Source: Ilumatobacteraceae bacterium
Lineage (GTDB): Bacteria; Actinomycetota; Acidimicrobiia; Acidimicrobiales; Ilumatobacteraceae
Assembly: GCA_025463305.1 (NCBI GenBank)
Contig: JAOBWK010000071.1
Location: forward strand, 1 to 48,887
Reading direction: 5' to 3'
Length of the DNA: 48,887 bases
The notes below the pieces were generated by a model that saw only the letters and a list, made by a program, of their open reading frames with translations, was not told where the DNA came from and made no database searches. A program made the position numbers and the translations under genes. Position 1 is the first letter of the stretch; each line of letters opens with the position of its first letter. This document shows positions 16,635 to 25,379 of this stretch, piece after piece.

Positions 16635-19600
16635 TCACAGCGACGACGCGTTGCAGGCTGCGACGCGGCATCCTGCGTTCGGCCATGCGTTCGCGCGCAG
16701 CCCGGTGAGCACGCCACTCGAGATGGCGTGGAGCGTGAGCCGTCCCCGGGTCCCCGTGACGGCTCTCGGGGCCGCGGTCGTGGCGGGTGCGGTGGTTGCC
16801 GGCGCGGTCGTGGCCGGTGTCGTGTTGCGAGGCGCGGTGGTCGAGGGAGCGGTGGTCGCTGTCGTGGCGGTGGTGGACGACGTCGAACCGCCCGAGCCGG
16901 ACCCGCCGGACCCGCTCGACCCACCGGACCCACCGGCGGCCGTCGTCGGCGTGCTCCCCACGCACGATGTCGGGCTCGGCGTGTAGGTGAACGACTGGGC
17001 GATGACGATCGAGTACTTCCGGTCGGTCTGGAACATCACCTTCACGTCGACGACGTGGGCGCCGATGTTCGCCGGCACCCGCAACGAGAGGTGATCACCG
17101 GCGCTCCACGCCACGGCCACCGCGTTGCCGAACCACACGTACATCGGGCCCCCGCGCGGCAGCACACCGTCGATCGACATCGTGTCCCCACCGCACTCGA
17201 CGGCGGTGCGAGGTGACATGGCCGACACCGAGTAGCGACCGTCGGACGCTCCGGGCAACGGCGGCAACGTCGTGGCCGGCACGGTGGAGGCGGTCGTCGC
17301 CGTGCTCGTGGACGTCGGCGAGGTGGTGGCCGTCGTCGCCGGTGTGTGCGGCGCGGTCGTCGGTGTCGTCGTCGCGCTGGGTGTCCCGGGCGAGGTCGTC
17401 GCCGGCGCGGCCGTGGTGGCTGTGCTGCCGCCGGAACCGCCCGACCCAGAGCCGGAACCAGAGCCGGAGCCGGAACCGGAGCCGCTCCCCGAACGAGGTG
17501 CGGTGGTGGCCGTGGTGGTGCCCGTGCCGCCGCCGGAGCCGCCGCCACCCGACGGTGCAGAGGTGGTCGGCGTGCTCGGCCGGGTCGTGGCAGTGGTCCC
17601 GCCGCTCGACGGCGCGGTGGTGATCGGCGACGACGAGACCGTCGTCGCCGGGATCGTGCTCGGGCTGCTCGGCGGGGTCGACGAGACGGTCAGGTACGCG
17701 ACCTGCGCGCCGTTGACGGCGACGCCCGACGCATCGAGCAGCTCGGTGACGAACGCGTAGTCGCCTGCCGGCAGGTCTACGCCGAGGTTCACCGTGGCAC
17801 CGGTGCCGTGCAGGCCGGCCGTGTCACGGAGCTGGACGACGGGGAACGCGCCCTGGGCATCGGTGGACATCGGGTCGAGCGAGCCGGCACTGTCCGACAA
17901 CGTCGCGTCGAGGCCCTCGATCGCGGCGAGGTTCGAGCCGTCGAGGGTCGCGACCGAGAGCCGGAACTGGGTCACGCCGCTCGCCGCGTTGGCGGCGATG
18001 CCGAGACCGAGGTGTTCGTCGGTGTCCGGGACGAGGGTGTTGGCGCCGCTGTAGCTGACGCTGGTGGTCTTGACCGGGCCACCGGCGCGAGTGGTGCCGA
18101 CGGCGAAGGCGACGTTCATCCGTTTGCCGCCGGCTGTCGTGTCGGCGGTTGCGACGAGGCGGGCGCGCACGGCAGCGGGTGTGGTGGCGATGCCGGACGC
18201 GAGCACGAGTGCTGCGCCGCCGGCCACGTACGGCGACGCCATCGACGTGCCGGACATGTACGCCCAGCCGCCGATCACCGTCGACACGATCCAGTAGCCG
18301 GGTGCCTGGATGACCAGGGGGGTGCCGGTGTTCGAGAAGCTGGCGCGGGTGTCGCTGTTGGTGTTCGCTCCAACCGTGATGACGCCGGAGTTGTAGAGCG
18401 AGTAGCCGGCCGGCCAACCCGGCGCGTTGGAGATGTCGATGCCGTCGTTGCCGGCGGCGACCACCACGACGACGCCCGCTGCGGTGGCGGCGTTGACCGC
18501 GTTCTCGATCGGCGACGCGGCCGAGCGCGGCGTGCCCGGGCTGGTGGCCAGCGACATGTTGATGACCTTGGCCCCGTTGGCGACGGCGTAGTTGATGCCA
18601 GCCGCAACCGACGAGCCACTGATGGAACCGTTGCTGTCGCCGACCTTGACCGCCATGATCTTCGCCGCCGGCGCGATGCCGACGGTGCCGATCCCGTTCT
18701 GTGCCGCGGCGATGATCCCGGCGACGTGGGTGCCGTGCTCGGTCTCGGAGGCGCTCGGGTCGGGCGTGGGGTTCTTGTCGTTGTTGCCGAAGTCCCAGCC
18801 GGCGCAGTCGTCGATGAACCCGTTGTGGTCGTCGTCGATGCCGTTGGTGCAGTTCGTCTCGCCGGGGTTGGTCCAGAGCTGCGAGGTCAGGTCGGGCTGG
18901 TCGGGCTGGACGCCGGAGTCGATGACGGCCACCACCTCGCCGCTGCCGCGCGTGATCGTCCACGCCGCGGGGGCGGCGACATCCGCGCCGGCCACACCGG
19001 GATAGCGGGTGCCGGTCTGGTTCGCGCTGCCCGTGTTCGCGAGCGCCCACTGCTGATCCTGGTAGGTGTCGTCCGTGTAGCCGAGCAGGATGTCGTCCTG
19101 CACGTGGGTCACGCCGTCGACAGCGGCGATCTGATCGGCGAGGCCTGCGGCGTCCGGGTCACCGGAGACCGAGATGATCCCCGGCCCGACCACCGTGACG
19201 TCCTGGACGCCGTCGAGCAGACCGATCTGCGCGGCGATCGCACCGTCGTTGCCACCGTGGCTGCCGGAACCCACCACCAACGGCTGGCCGCCGTCGTCGG
19301 TCGTGGCATCGGTCGTGGCGTTAGTCGTCGCGGCATCGGTCGTGGGCGAGGACCAGACGGTGGTCGTGCCGAGATCGGTGAGCTGATGGCCGGCGAGGAG
19401 GTAGCGCCGCCCGGCCTCGCCGAGCACGCCGTCGCGGTCGACGACCACCGCCGAGCCCGTACCGCCTGCGGCCACAGCGGCCTCTTCGTCGGGGAGCACC
19501 TCGACGGCCGTCAGCGAGGCGCGTGGGATCGTGACGACCTCGGTGGTGCCATCGGTGCGATGGACCGAGTACTGGATCTCGCCCGGATCGGCCTGCGAGT

Positions 19601-19862
19601 GGGCCCGACGCGACGGGCCGCTGGCGCCCGGCTCGGGGCCGGCCGCCGACGGATCGGTGGCCGTCGTCACCACGAGGTGCACCAGCCCGTCGTGCCACGT
19701 CAGCGCGTCCTGCGCCGGGGCGGGATTCGCGCCGAGGTACGCGACCGGACGGCCCGCGGCCGCCTGCTGCTGTGTCGCATCGTCCGTGCCGCACGCGGCC
19801 GCGCCCACCGCGACCGCCGTGACGGCAGCGAACATCGCCACCGAGTGCCTGTACTGCCGCAT
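16635..19862 (-). CDS. Secreted lipoprotein subtilisin-like serine protease (peptidase S8)
   Basis: A 1075-residue exported protease. It starts with a basic signal peptide and a lipobox ending AVGAAAC, so it is probably lipid-anchored outside the membrane. After a ~250-residue propeptide region comes the S8 catalytic domain: Asp315 (VIDSG), His376 (EHGTHVAG), oxyanion Asn in VVAAGND, and Ser540 (SGTSMASP). The triad is intact. An acidic GIDDDHNGFIDD segment probably binds calcium. The C-terminal third is Thr/Ser/Pro/Gly-rich linker (including a Ser-Gly dipeptide run) around a beta-sandwich-like module. I start at the ATG at 19862, where the signal peptide begins; an ATG at 19895 adds 11 residues. 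Target unknown. Confidence 0.9.
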   Translation of the reverse strand: MRQYRHSVAMFAAVTAVAVGAAACGTDDATQQQAAAGRPVAYLGANPAPAQDALTWHDGLVHLVVTTATDPSAAGPEPGASGPSRRAHSQADPGEIQYSVHRTDGTTEVVTIPRASLTAVEVLPDEEAAVAAGGTGSAVVVDRDGVLGEAGRRYLLAGHQLTDLGTTTVWSSPTTDAATTNATTDATTDDGGQPLVVGSGSHGGNDGAIAAQIGLLDGVQDVTVVGPGIISVSGDPDAAGLADQIAAVDGVTHVQDDILLGYTDDTYQDQQWALANTGSANQTGTRYPGVAGADVAAPAAWTITRGSGEVVAVIDSGVQPDQPDLTSQLWTNPGETNCTNGIDDDHNGFIDDCAGWDFGNNDKNPTPDPSASETEHGTHVAGIIAAAQNGIGTVGIAPAAKIMAVKVGDSNGSISGSSVAAGINYAVANGAKVINMSLATSPGTPRSAASPIENAVNAATAAGVVVVVAAGNDGIDISNAPGWPAGYSLYNSGVITVGANTNSDTRASFSNTGTPLVIQAPGYWIVSTVIGGWAYMSGTSMASPYVAGGAALVLASGIATTPAAVRARLVATADTTAGGKRMNVAFAVGTTRAGGPVKTTSVSYSGANTLVPDTDEHLGLGIAANAASGVTQFRLSVATLDGSNLAAIEGLDATLSDSAGSLDPMSTDAQGAFPVVQLRDTAGLHGTGATVNLGVDLPAGDYAFVTELLDASGVAVNGAQVAYLTVSSTPPSSPSTIPATTVSSSPITTAPSSGGTTATTRPSTPTTSAPSGGGGSGGGTGTTTATTAPRSGSGSGSGSGSGSGSGSGGSGGSTATTAAPATTSPGTPSATTTPTTAPHTPATTATTSPTSTSTATTASTVPATTLPPLPGASDGRYSVSAMSPRTAVECGGDTMSIDGVLPRGGPMYVWFGNAVAVAWSAGDHLSLRVPANIGAHVVDVKVMFQTDRKYSIVIAQSFTYTPSPTSCVGSTPTTAAGGSGGSSGSGGSGSGGSTSSTTATTATTAPSTTAPRNTTPATTAPATTAPATTAAPRAVTGTRGRLTLHAISSGVLTGLRANAWPNAGCRVAACNASSL
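17449..17488. repeat. Short tandem repeat (GAGCCGGAACC-type) encoding a Ser-Gly run
   Basis: Near-perfect tandem units of 6 and 12 bases (CCGGAG/CCGGAA) inside the subtilisin gene, encoding about 14 alternating Ser-Gly residues. The reading frame is kept, so length changes in multiples of six would only alter linker length. Confidence 0.7.
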
Positions 19863-20036
19863 CCCTGTTGTCCCGCCGTCCCACCGGCCCACCATCCGTG
19901 GTGAACGCGGAGTGCGATGGTGCCACTACTACCCGTGAAAGTCCACGCTCCTTGCCCGTATCTTGAGAGTCATCCCGCCGCGACCCAGCGGCAGGTCACG
20001 GGGTACCGGAACAGTGTTTCGACGGATCGTCCACGG

Positions 20037-20756
20037 TCAGGTCGCCGGCAACCGATCCAGGTCTCGAACGGCGTAGCGATGGTGCTCGAACGACTCCTCG
20101 AACACGGTGTGGAGGCATTCGATCAGTGGCACGGTGCCGTTCTCGAGGACCTCGACCTCGCGAGTGAAGTCGTCCGCCGACAGCCCGTCGACGAACGCAC
20201 GCAGCTGCGCACTCTGCTCCTGACGCACGGCCAGCACCTCGTCGAGGCTCGGTCGGGCATCGAGGTCGAGGCCGCGCCAGCCGAAGTCGCGGGACCCCGT
20301 GTTGGGGAGCCCGATCGCATGGAAATCGGCCTGGCCGAGCAGCGGCGCGGAGAACCACTTGTCGACGCCGAAGACCAGGTGCTGCTGGGTCTGGACGAAC
20401 GACCACTCGCCGCCGACCGATTCGTGCAGCTGAGCGTCGGTCAGCGCACGAGCGCGATCGATCGTGGCCGCCCACGCTGCATCGAGCGCGTCCAGCGCAG
20501 CGCGCACGCCGACGACATCGGTGGGGCGGAGCATGCCGCGCAACGGGTACCAGGCGTCGTGCTCGTTGACGTAGGCGGTGACATCCACGCCGTTGACGAC
20601 GAGCCGGTCGACCAACCCGTCGACGTCGACGTCGACGAGCCAGACGTTCCTCATCCGCGTGCCGGTCAGGTTGACATCGCGGAACGTCGCCTTGGTGAGG
20701 TCGACGCCCCAGAAGACCGCTTCGCTGAGATCCCGTCCCTCGAACTCCTCGGCCAT
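20037..20756 (-). CDS. Pentapeptide-repeat plus DinB-family protein
   Basis: A 239-residue protein. Residues ~5-45 contain pentapeptide-like repeats (LSEAVFWGVDLTKATFRDVNLTG). Residues ~75-235 form a DinB four-helix bundle with conserved His residues (QHLVFGVDKWF near 125 and FEESFEHHRYAVRDLD near 220), the usual divalent-metal ligands. DinB-like enzymes include thiol-dependent S-transferases such as mycothiol or bacillithiol transferases, with many uncharacterised. The start is ATG at 20756, backed by GAGGAG 6 nt upstream. The pentapeptide/DinB fusion occurs in other actinobacteria, but its role is unknown. Confidence 0.82.
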   Translation of the reverse strand: MAEEFEGRDLSEAVFWGVDLTKATFRDVNLTGTRMRNVWLVDVDVDGLVDRLVVNGVDVTAYVNEHDAWYPLRGMLRPTDVVGVRAALDALDAAWAATIDRARALTDAQLHESVGGEWSFVQTQQHLVFGVDKWFSAPLLGQADFHAIGLPNTGSRDFGWRGLDLDARPSLDEVLAVRQEQSAQLRAFVDGLSADDFTREVEVLENGTVPLIECLHTVFEESFEHHRYAVRDLDRLPAT

Positions 20757-20819
20757 CACATCTCCTCGCTCGCCGGGCGCGACGCCGCGCCGTCGGCTCC
20801 AGTCTGCTGGAGCCCGGGT

Positions 20820-21680
20820 TCACGCGAGGCGTCGGGCGAGGCGATCGGCGGCGGAGCGCGTGCGTCGACCGAGCTCGTCCAGGCGACGCCCGCCGATCGG
20901 ACCGTCGAAGCCGGTGAGGTTCAACGCCAGGTCGACGCGGCCCCCGGGGCCCAGCACCGGAACGCTCAGCGACGTGACGTCGTAGCTCCGGCGGCGGTCG
21001 ACCCGACCGGCCATGTACCGATCGATGCCGCGCGTCGAGGTGCGGAGGTGCTCGGCAGAGCGCAGGTGCTGGCCGCGGTCGACGAAACGGCGCAGCTCGT
21101 CCTGGAGCTGCGGCGGCGGGCGGAGCGTGACGACGTAGCCCTGGGTCCGCGACGCGGCGAGGCGCTCGTGGATGACCGCCCGCGCCTCGGCCGACGGTGA
21201 GCCGCGCCGGATCCACTCCTCGATGCGCTCGGCTCCGCCCCACGCGATGAACGCCGAGCCGATCGGTGGCTCGATCGGCAGCAGATCGCCGATCCGCAGC
21301 GTCGGGCTCGGACGCTGCGGGTCCCACGCTGCATCGACCAGGCGGGCGTGATCGCCGTCGGCGGCGAACACGAACACGCCGTAGCCCTCGGCCAGGGCCA
21401 GCTCCTCGATCGCCGTCCGGGTCTCGCTGTGCGTGGGGTAGCGACCCGCGGCCACCCGACCGGGCTCGATCAGCGCCGGACCGAGGTGGTAGCGGCGGTC
21501 GCTCGGCCGGCGGACGAGGAACCCTCCCGCCGTCAGCGCGCCGAGCACGTGGACGAGCGTCGACGGCGTCTGCCCGACGGCGATCGCCAGCTCGGACAGC
21601 GTCGCCCCACGTGCGCCTCGCTCGGTCAGCTCGGTGACGATCGACATCACCCGACCGGTCTGCGGCGACGGCCTCGACAC
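20820..21680 (-). CDS. IclR-family transcriptional regulator
   Basis: A 286-residue regulator. Residues ~5-65 form the winged helix-turn-helix (ATLSELAIAVGQTPSTLVHVLGAL at the recognition region). The rest is the GAF-like IclR effector domain (IEELALAEGYGVFVFA near 91, VPVLGPGGRVDLALNLTGF near 240-258). IclR proteins usually control the adjacent catabolic operon in response to a pathway intermediate. The gene is divergent from the amidohydrolase/enoyl-CoA hydratase pair, which are its probable targets. The GTG at 21680 is supported by a -10 box 7 nt upstream. The effector is not predictable. Confidence 0.88.
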   Translation of the reverse strand: MSRPSPQTGRVMSIVTELTERGARGATLSELAIAVGQTPSTLVHVLGALTAGGFLVRRPSDRRYHLGPALIEPGRVAAGRYPTHSETRTAIEELALAEGYGVFVFAADGDHARLVDAAWDPQRPSPTLRIGDLLPIEPPIGSAFIAWGGAERIEEWIRRGSPSAEARAVIHERLAASRTQGYVVTLRPPPQLQDELRRFVDRGQHLRSAEHLRTSTRGIDRYMAGRVDRRRSYDVTSLSVPVLGPGGRVDLALNLTGFDGPIGGRRLDELGRRTRSAADRLARRLA

Positions 21681-21687
21681 GCCCGGA

Positions 21688-21693
21688 ACAGTA
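21688..21693 (-). promoter_or_regulatory. -10 box TACTGT, leaderless promoter of the IclR gene
   Basis: Minus-strand TANNNT box 7 nt before the GTG at 21680. It lies 10 bases from the inverted repeat at 21703-21717, so a bound regulator would cover this promoter. Confidence 0.45.
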
Positions 21694-21702
21694 GTGACAG
21701 AT

Positions 21703-21717
21703 TGTGCGAGGTGCACA
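21703..21717. promoter_or_regulatory. Inverted repeat TGTGC-N5-GCACA, candidate IclR operator
   Basis: Perfect 5-bp arms around a 5-base spacer in the 114-base divergent region between the IclR gene and the amidohydrolase operon. Its position and symmetry fit an autoregulatory operator; the arms are short, so chance cannot be excluded. Confidence 0.4.
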
Positions 21718-21794
21718 TCGTTGCCGACCGGCGACGGGTGACGCATCATGATCGCGGGGCTGCGGCACACCCGCGCCGATCGAGGGGAATCCAC

Positions 21795-23003
21795 ATGACC
21801 ATGACGACCGATGTGACGACCGATGGGACGAGCATGGCGGGCGAGCTGTTCGCCCAGCACCGCGTGATCGACGTCGACACCCATCTCACCGAGCCGCCGG
21901 ACGTCTGGACGGCGCGCATGCCGAAGGCGATGCACGATCAGGTGCCGCACATCGAGCGGATCGACGGCAAGGACACGTGGATGGTGTCGGGCGAGCGGCT
22001 CGGCGCCCCCGGCTACTACTCGATGGCCGGCTGGGACGGGGTCATGCCCACGTCGGTCCCCGGCACGTACGACGAGATCGATCCGTCGATGTACGACTCC
22101 GCGGCGCGCCTGCAGTTCCTCGACGAGCAGGGCATCCAGGCCCAGGTGCTCTATCCGAACGTGGGCGGGTTCGGCAACGGCTACTTCCTCCGCCTCGGTG
22201 ATCGCGAGCTCGTGGCCGGCTGCGTGCGCGCCTACAACGACTTCCTCACCGACTGGTGCAGCGCCGACCCGCAGCGGTTGATCGCTGTCACGGCCCTGCC
22301 GTTCTGGGATCGCGAGATGGCGATCGAGGAGCTGCACCGCTGCATCGAGCGCGGCCACCGCGCCGTCAACTTCTGCAACCAGCCGCAGGACTACGGCCAG
22401 CCGCACCTCGCCGACACCCACTGGGACCCGATCTGGGCCGCGGCCCAGGAGGCCGGCCTCTCGGTCAGCTTCCACGTCGGCGGCGGCTCGATGGGCACCC
22501 AGTTCGTCGACCACGCGGGCATGGGCTGGATGACGAACTTCGCCAAGGTGTCGTCGTTCATCTTCATGGACAACATGCGCTGCATCGGCGACCTGATCTT
22601 CGGCGGCGTCTGCCACCGCTTCCCGAACCTGAAGCTGGTGTCGGTCGAGTCCGGCGTGGGCTGGATCCCGGCGGCGCTCGAGACGTTCGACTGGCAGTGG
22701 CGCAACGGCGGCGTGCGCGACGAGCATCCCGAGTACGACCTGCTGCCGAGCGAGTACTTCCGCCGCCAGATCTTCGGCTGCTTCTGGTTCGAGCAGCAGG
22801 CCGCCCTCGACGCGATCAGCCGCTACCCCGACAACATCCTGTTCGAGAGCGACTACCCGCACCCCACCTGCCAGCACCCGGGGCCGCGCTCGGCCGGCCA
22901 GCCACCGCGCGACTACGCGACCGAGCTGCTCGGCGGCTTCAGCGACGACGTCGTGCGCAAGGTGCTCCACGACAACGCCGCGGCGATCTACGGGCTGAGC
23001 TGA
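21795..23003 (+). CDS. Amidohydrolase family 2 protein (metal-dependent hydrolase/decarboxylase)
   Basis: A 402-residue TIM-barrel enzyme of the amidohydrolase-2 (ACMSD-like) family. The first-strand metal motif is VIDVDTH (24-30). A barrel His occurs in SVSFHVGGG (about 228-236), and the final-strand Asp lies in FESDYPH (about 355-361). Family members hydrolyse or decarboxylate small acids and are common beside CoA-dependent catabolic genes. The ATG at 21795 has GAGGGG 7 nt upstream. The gene overlaps the enoyl-CoA hydratase start (TGATG), so the two proteins are made together and probably act in one pathway under the divergent IclR regulator. Confidence 0.9.
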   Translation: MTMTTDVTTDGTSMAGELFAQHRVIDVDTHLTEPPDVWTARMPKAMHDQVPHIERIDGKDTWMVSGERLGAPGYYSMAGWDGVMPTSVPGTYDEIDPSMYDSAARLQFLDEQGIQAQVLYPNVGGFGNGYFLRLGDRELVAGCVRAYNDFLTDWCSADPQRLIAVTALPFWDREMAIEELHRCIERGHRAVNFCNQPQDYGQPHLADTHWDPIWAAAQEAGLSVSFHVGGGSMGTQFVDHAGMGWMTNFAKVSSFIFMDNMRCIGDLIFGGVCHRFPNLKLVSVESGVGWIPAALETFDWQWRNGGVRDEHPEYDLLPSEYFRRQIFGCFWFEQQAALDAISRYPDNILFESDYPHPTCQHPGPRSAGQPPRDYATELLGGFSDDVVRKVLHDNAAAIYGLS

Positions 23004-23782
23004 TGGCGGACGTCGAGCCGCTGCCCGACCTGGGCTCGCCGCACGTGCACGCGCGCGTCGACGGACGAGTGCTGCACCTGCAGATCGATCGACCGGAGCG
23101 ACGGAACGCGTTCACTCAGGACATGTACCGATCGATCAAGCGCGCGGCGATCTGGTCGGATCGCCAGGCGGGCCTCGACGCCGTGTGCATCACCGGCACC
23201 GACCGCTGGTTCGGCGCTGGCGGCGATCTGGCCCGGCGCACCATCGACGGCGTCGCCGGGCTCGACGAGGAGTGGGACGGCACCGACCACTTCCCGTTCC
23301 GGCACATCGAGCGCAGCCGCAAGATCTGGGTGGCCCGCGTGAACGGTGTGTGCCACGCCGGTGGCATCGACCTGTGCCTGCACTGCGACGTCACCATCGC
23401 GTCCGATCAGGCCCGCTTCCGGCTGCCCGAGCTGCTGCGTGGGTTGCCCGACCCGATGATGGGTGCCCGCCTGGTGGCCGCCGTCGGGCTCGCCAAGGCG
23501 CGGTTCATGATCTTCACCGCCGCCGAGCTCGACGCGGCCCAGGCCGAGGGCATCGGCCTCGTCGGCTGCGTGGTGCCGCACGCCGAGCTCGACGAGAAGG
23601 TGGCCTGGGCGCTGGAGCAGATCTCGCTCACCGGGCCAGGAGCACGGGCGCTGCTCAAGCGGCAGATCAACGCCGGCCTCCCCGCTCACGACATGAGCCT
23701 GTTCGCGCAGGTGCCGTCGGCGGAGATGATCGAGGGGATGACGTCGTTCGTCGAGAAGCGCCCGCCGGTGTGGCACGCGTGA
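23003..23782 (+). CDS. Enoyl-CoA hydratase/isomerase family protein
   Basis: A 259-residue crotonase-fold protein acting on acyl-CoA. Oxyanion-hole residues are in FGAGGDLARR (about 71-80) and in the GVCHAGGIDLCLHCDVTIAS segment (about 113-132). The position carrying a catalytic Glu in hydratases is filled in RLPELLRGLP (about 139-148). The C-terminal ~40 residues cover the active site in this fold. The start overlaps the amidohydrolase stop, indicating coupling. It could be a hydratase, an isomerase or a hydrolase; the fold alone does not decide. Confidence 0.9.
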   Translation: MADVEPLPDLGSPHVHARVDGRVLHLQIDRPERRNAFTQDMYRSIKRAAIWSDRQAGLDAVCITGTDRWFGAGGDLARRTIDGVAGLDEEWDGTDHFPFRHIERSRKIWVARVNGVCHAGGIDLCLHCDVTIASDQARFRLPELLRGLPDPMMGARLVAAVGLAKARFMIFTAAELDAAQAEGIGLVGCVVPHAELDEKVAWALEQISLTGPGARALLKRQINAGLPAHDMSLFAQVPSAEMIEGMTSFVEKRPPVWHA

Positions 23783-23828
23783 GCACTGGCACCTGAGCAC
23801 GGGGCCTGAGTACGACATTGCCCGAAGT

Positions 23829-23845
23829 TGAGTAGTGCTTACTCA
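23829..23845. promoter_or_regulatory. 17-bp perfect inverted repeat TGAGTA-N5-TACTCA (candidate operator)
   Basis: Perfect 6-bp arms, 75 bases upstream of the lipoprotein ATG at 23920. Further half-sites occur at 23807 (TGAGTAC) and at 23794 and 23780 (TGAGCA). It matches the layout at 6587-6626. Confidence 0.55.
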
Positions 23846-23919
23846 TGACCTGGGGCGGGTCGTGAGGCACGATGACTTCGGGCCGGCAAAGGCTGGCCAC
23901 GAGAGGGAGGAAACCCACG

Positions 23920-24270
23920 ATGAAGAAGATCCTTGGTTGGACCGTTGCAGCCGTTGTCTCACTGGGCGGCGTTGCCGCATGCAGCAGCGACTCGAAGTCG
24001 ACATCGACGACGAAGGCGGCCACGACGGCCACCACCGCAGCCGGCGCCACCGCTGGTTCCACCAGCACTGGCGGCGACAGCAACACGGCGACGGTCGACA
24101 AGTTCTGCAAGGACGTCGCCGACCTGGTCGCCAACGGGCCGGCCGCGTCGGACTACGCGTCCAAGCTGACGGCACTCACCGGACAGGGCTCCACGCTCGC
24201 CGCTGCCGTTGCCGCCGACCCCAGCCTGCAGACCAAGCTGACCGACTGCTTGAAGAAGCTGGTCCCCTGA
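23920..24270 (+). CDS. Small secreted lipoprotein
   Basis: A 116-residue exported protein. The signal peptide (MKKILGWTVAAVVSL) ends in the lipobox GVAAC, so Cys21 should be lipidated. A Ser/Thr/Ala-rich spacer follows to about residue 50, then a compact ~65-residue helical domain (VDKFCKDVADLVANG to the end) with two further Cys residues (near 55 and 111) that may form a disulphide. The ATG at 23920 has a strong GGGAGG Shine-Dalgarno 8 nt upstream. It has its own promoter region with the palindrome above and ends before a strong terminator. No family recognised. Confidence 0.8.
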   Translation: MKKILGWTVAAVVSLGGVAACSSDSKSTSTTKAATTATTAAGATAGSTSTGGDSNTATVDKFCKDVADLVANGPAASDYASKLTALTGQGSTLAAAVAADPSLQTKLTDCLKKLVP

Positions 24271-24324
24271 GCCTCGGCTCGGGTTGCACACCGCACGAAC
24301 AGCAACACCCCCCGAAGTGACAGG

Positions 24325-24349
24325 AGGCAGCGAGCCCGGCTCGCTGCCT
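24325..24349 (+). terminator. Strong hairpin terminator
   Basis: Perfect 11-bp stem (AGGCAGCGAGC / GCTCGCTGCCT) with loop CCG, 55 bases after the lipoprotein stop, followed by a short pyrimidine-rich stretch (CTTGCCGTTT). It separates the two lipoprotein genes. Confidence 0.8.
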
Positions 24350-24409
24350 CTTGCCGTTTCCGGAATTCACCTAGCCTCAATGCGGCACACCACGACAGGA
24401 TCGATCCCC

Positions 24410-25360
24410 ATGCCCGCAACGCCCGAGATCTGCACGACGACCCGTTCGACGACACCTCCGCCGAGCCGTTCGGGCGGTCGGCCGCGCGCCCGACGCATGT
24501 TCGTCGCCGCGACGGTTGCGATCGCCCTCGCCGGCTGCAGCACCGACACCAAGACGCTGTCGCCGTCGAACACCCTGGTGCCGATCGGCGCGGCCACCAC
24601 GACTGTGCCGCCTCCTGGGCCGCCCACCACCACCACGCCGATCGCGACCGCCACCACCACGGTCGCTCCCGTCACCGTGGCCACGATCACGGCCGCGACG
24701 ATGGCACCCCCGATGCTCTCCGCACCCGTCACGACCCTGCCGCCCACGGTCACCGTCACGGCACCGCCGGCCACGACCACACCACCCACGACCGCAGCGC
24801 CGGACACGACCCCGGCTCCCCCGGACACCACGCCCGGCACGTCAGCGGACACGACACCAGACACGGCTGCGCCCGTCTCGTGCGACTCGTGCCGCTCCGA
24901 CTTCCGGTTCCCGTACGCGAGCTTCTTCGACGTGCCCCAACTCGGCACCGAAGCGGTGCGCGGCACGGGCTGCGGCGGCAACGTCGCGATCGGCGACGTG
25001 ATCCCCGATGGCGTGTGGGACGGCCACATCACGGTCAGCGGTTCGACGCTCAAGATCGATCTGCAGTGCGTGTACTACGGCGCCTCGGCGCAGCCGTACA
25101 TCGCCCAATGCGAGCAGACCCAGTCCGAGGACGACTGCCTCGAGGGTGGCGACCAGTTCTGGATCGTCAACAACAACACCCGGCTGCGCTCGGTGCCACT
25201 CGATCCGTCGTTCCGTCGTCGCTACGCCAACACGGACTGCGCCGATCCCGGGCCCGGTCAGGGTGCCGACGGCAGCGACGGCGCGGATGCGATGGACTCC
25301 TGGGTCTACATCGTCAACGGCAAGGCCACGTTCGCGCTGACCTCCTGCATCTACGGCTGA
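24410..25360 (+). CDS. Secreted Thr/Pro-rich lipoprotein with C-terminal Cys-containing domain
   Basis: A 316-residue exported protein. A basic stretch (GRPRARR, 23-29) precedes a hydrophobic segment and lipobox IALAGC (Cys43). Residues ~55-155 are a Thr/Pro/Ala linker of the kind that spans a cell wall. The last ~155 residues form a folded domain with at least seven Cys (CDSCRSDF near 157-164, GTGCGG, LQCVYY, IAQC, DDCLEGG, NTDCADP, TSCIYG), implying several disulphides. The ATG at 24410 has AGGA 9 nt upstream, and a -10 (TAGCCT, 24372-24377) lies at a suitable distance; an ATG at 24380 is too close to that box. No family recognised. Confidence 0.75.
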   Translation: MPATPEICTTTRSTTPPPSRSGGRPRARRMFVAATVAIALAGCSTDTKTLSPSNTLVPIGAATTTVPPPGPPTTTTPIATATTTVAPVTVATITAATMAPPMLSAPVTTLPPTVTVTAPPATTTPPTTAAPDTTPAPPDTTPGTSADTTPDTAAPVSCDSCRSDFRFPYASFFDVPQLGTEAVRGTGCGGNVAIGDVIPDGVWDGHITVSGSTLKIDLQCVYYGASAQPYIAQCEQTQSEDDCLEGGDQFWIVNNNTRLRSVPLDPSFRRRYANTDCADPGPGQGADGSDGADAMDSWVYIVNGKATFALTSCIYG

Positions 25361-25379
25361 TCCGTACTGCCTCGACCGC

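Noticed and set aside
17449..17488. Tandem repeat considered as a CRISPR-like or regulatory array
   Set aside because: Units are 6-12 bases without spacers, lie in frame inside a coding gene and encode a Ser-Gly linker.
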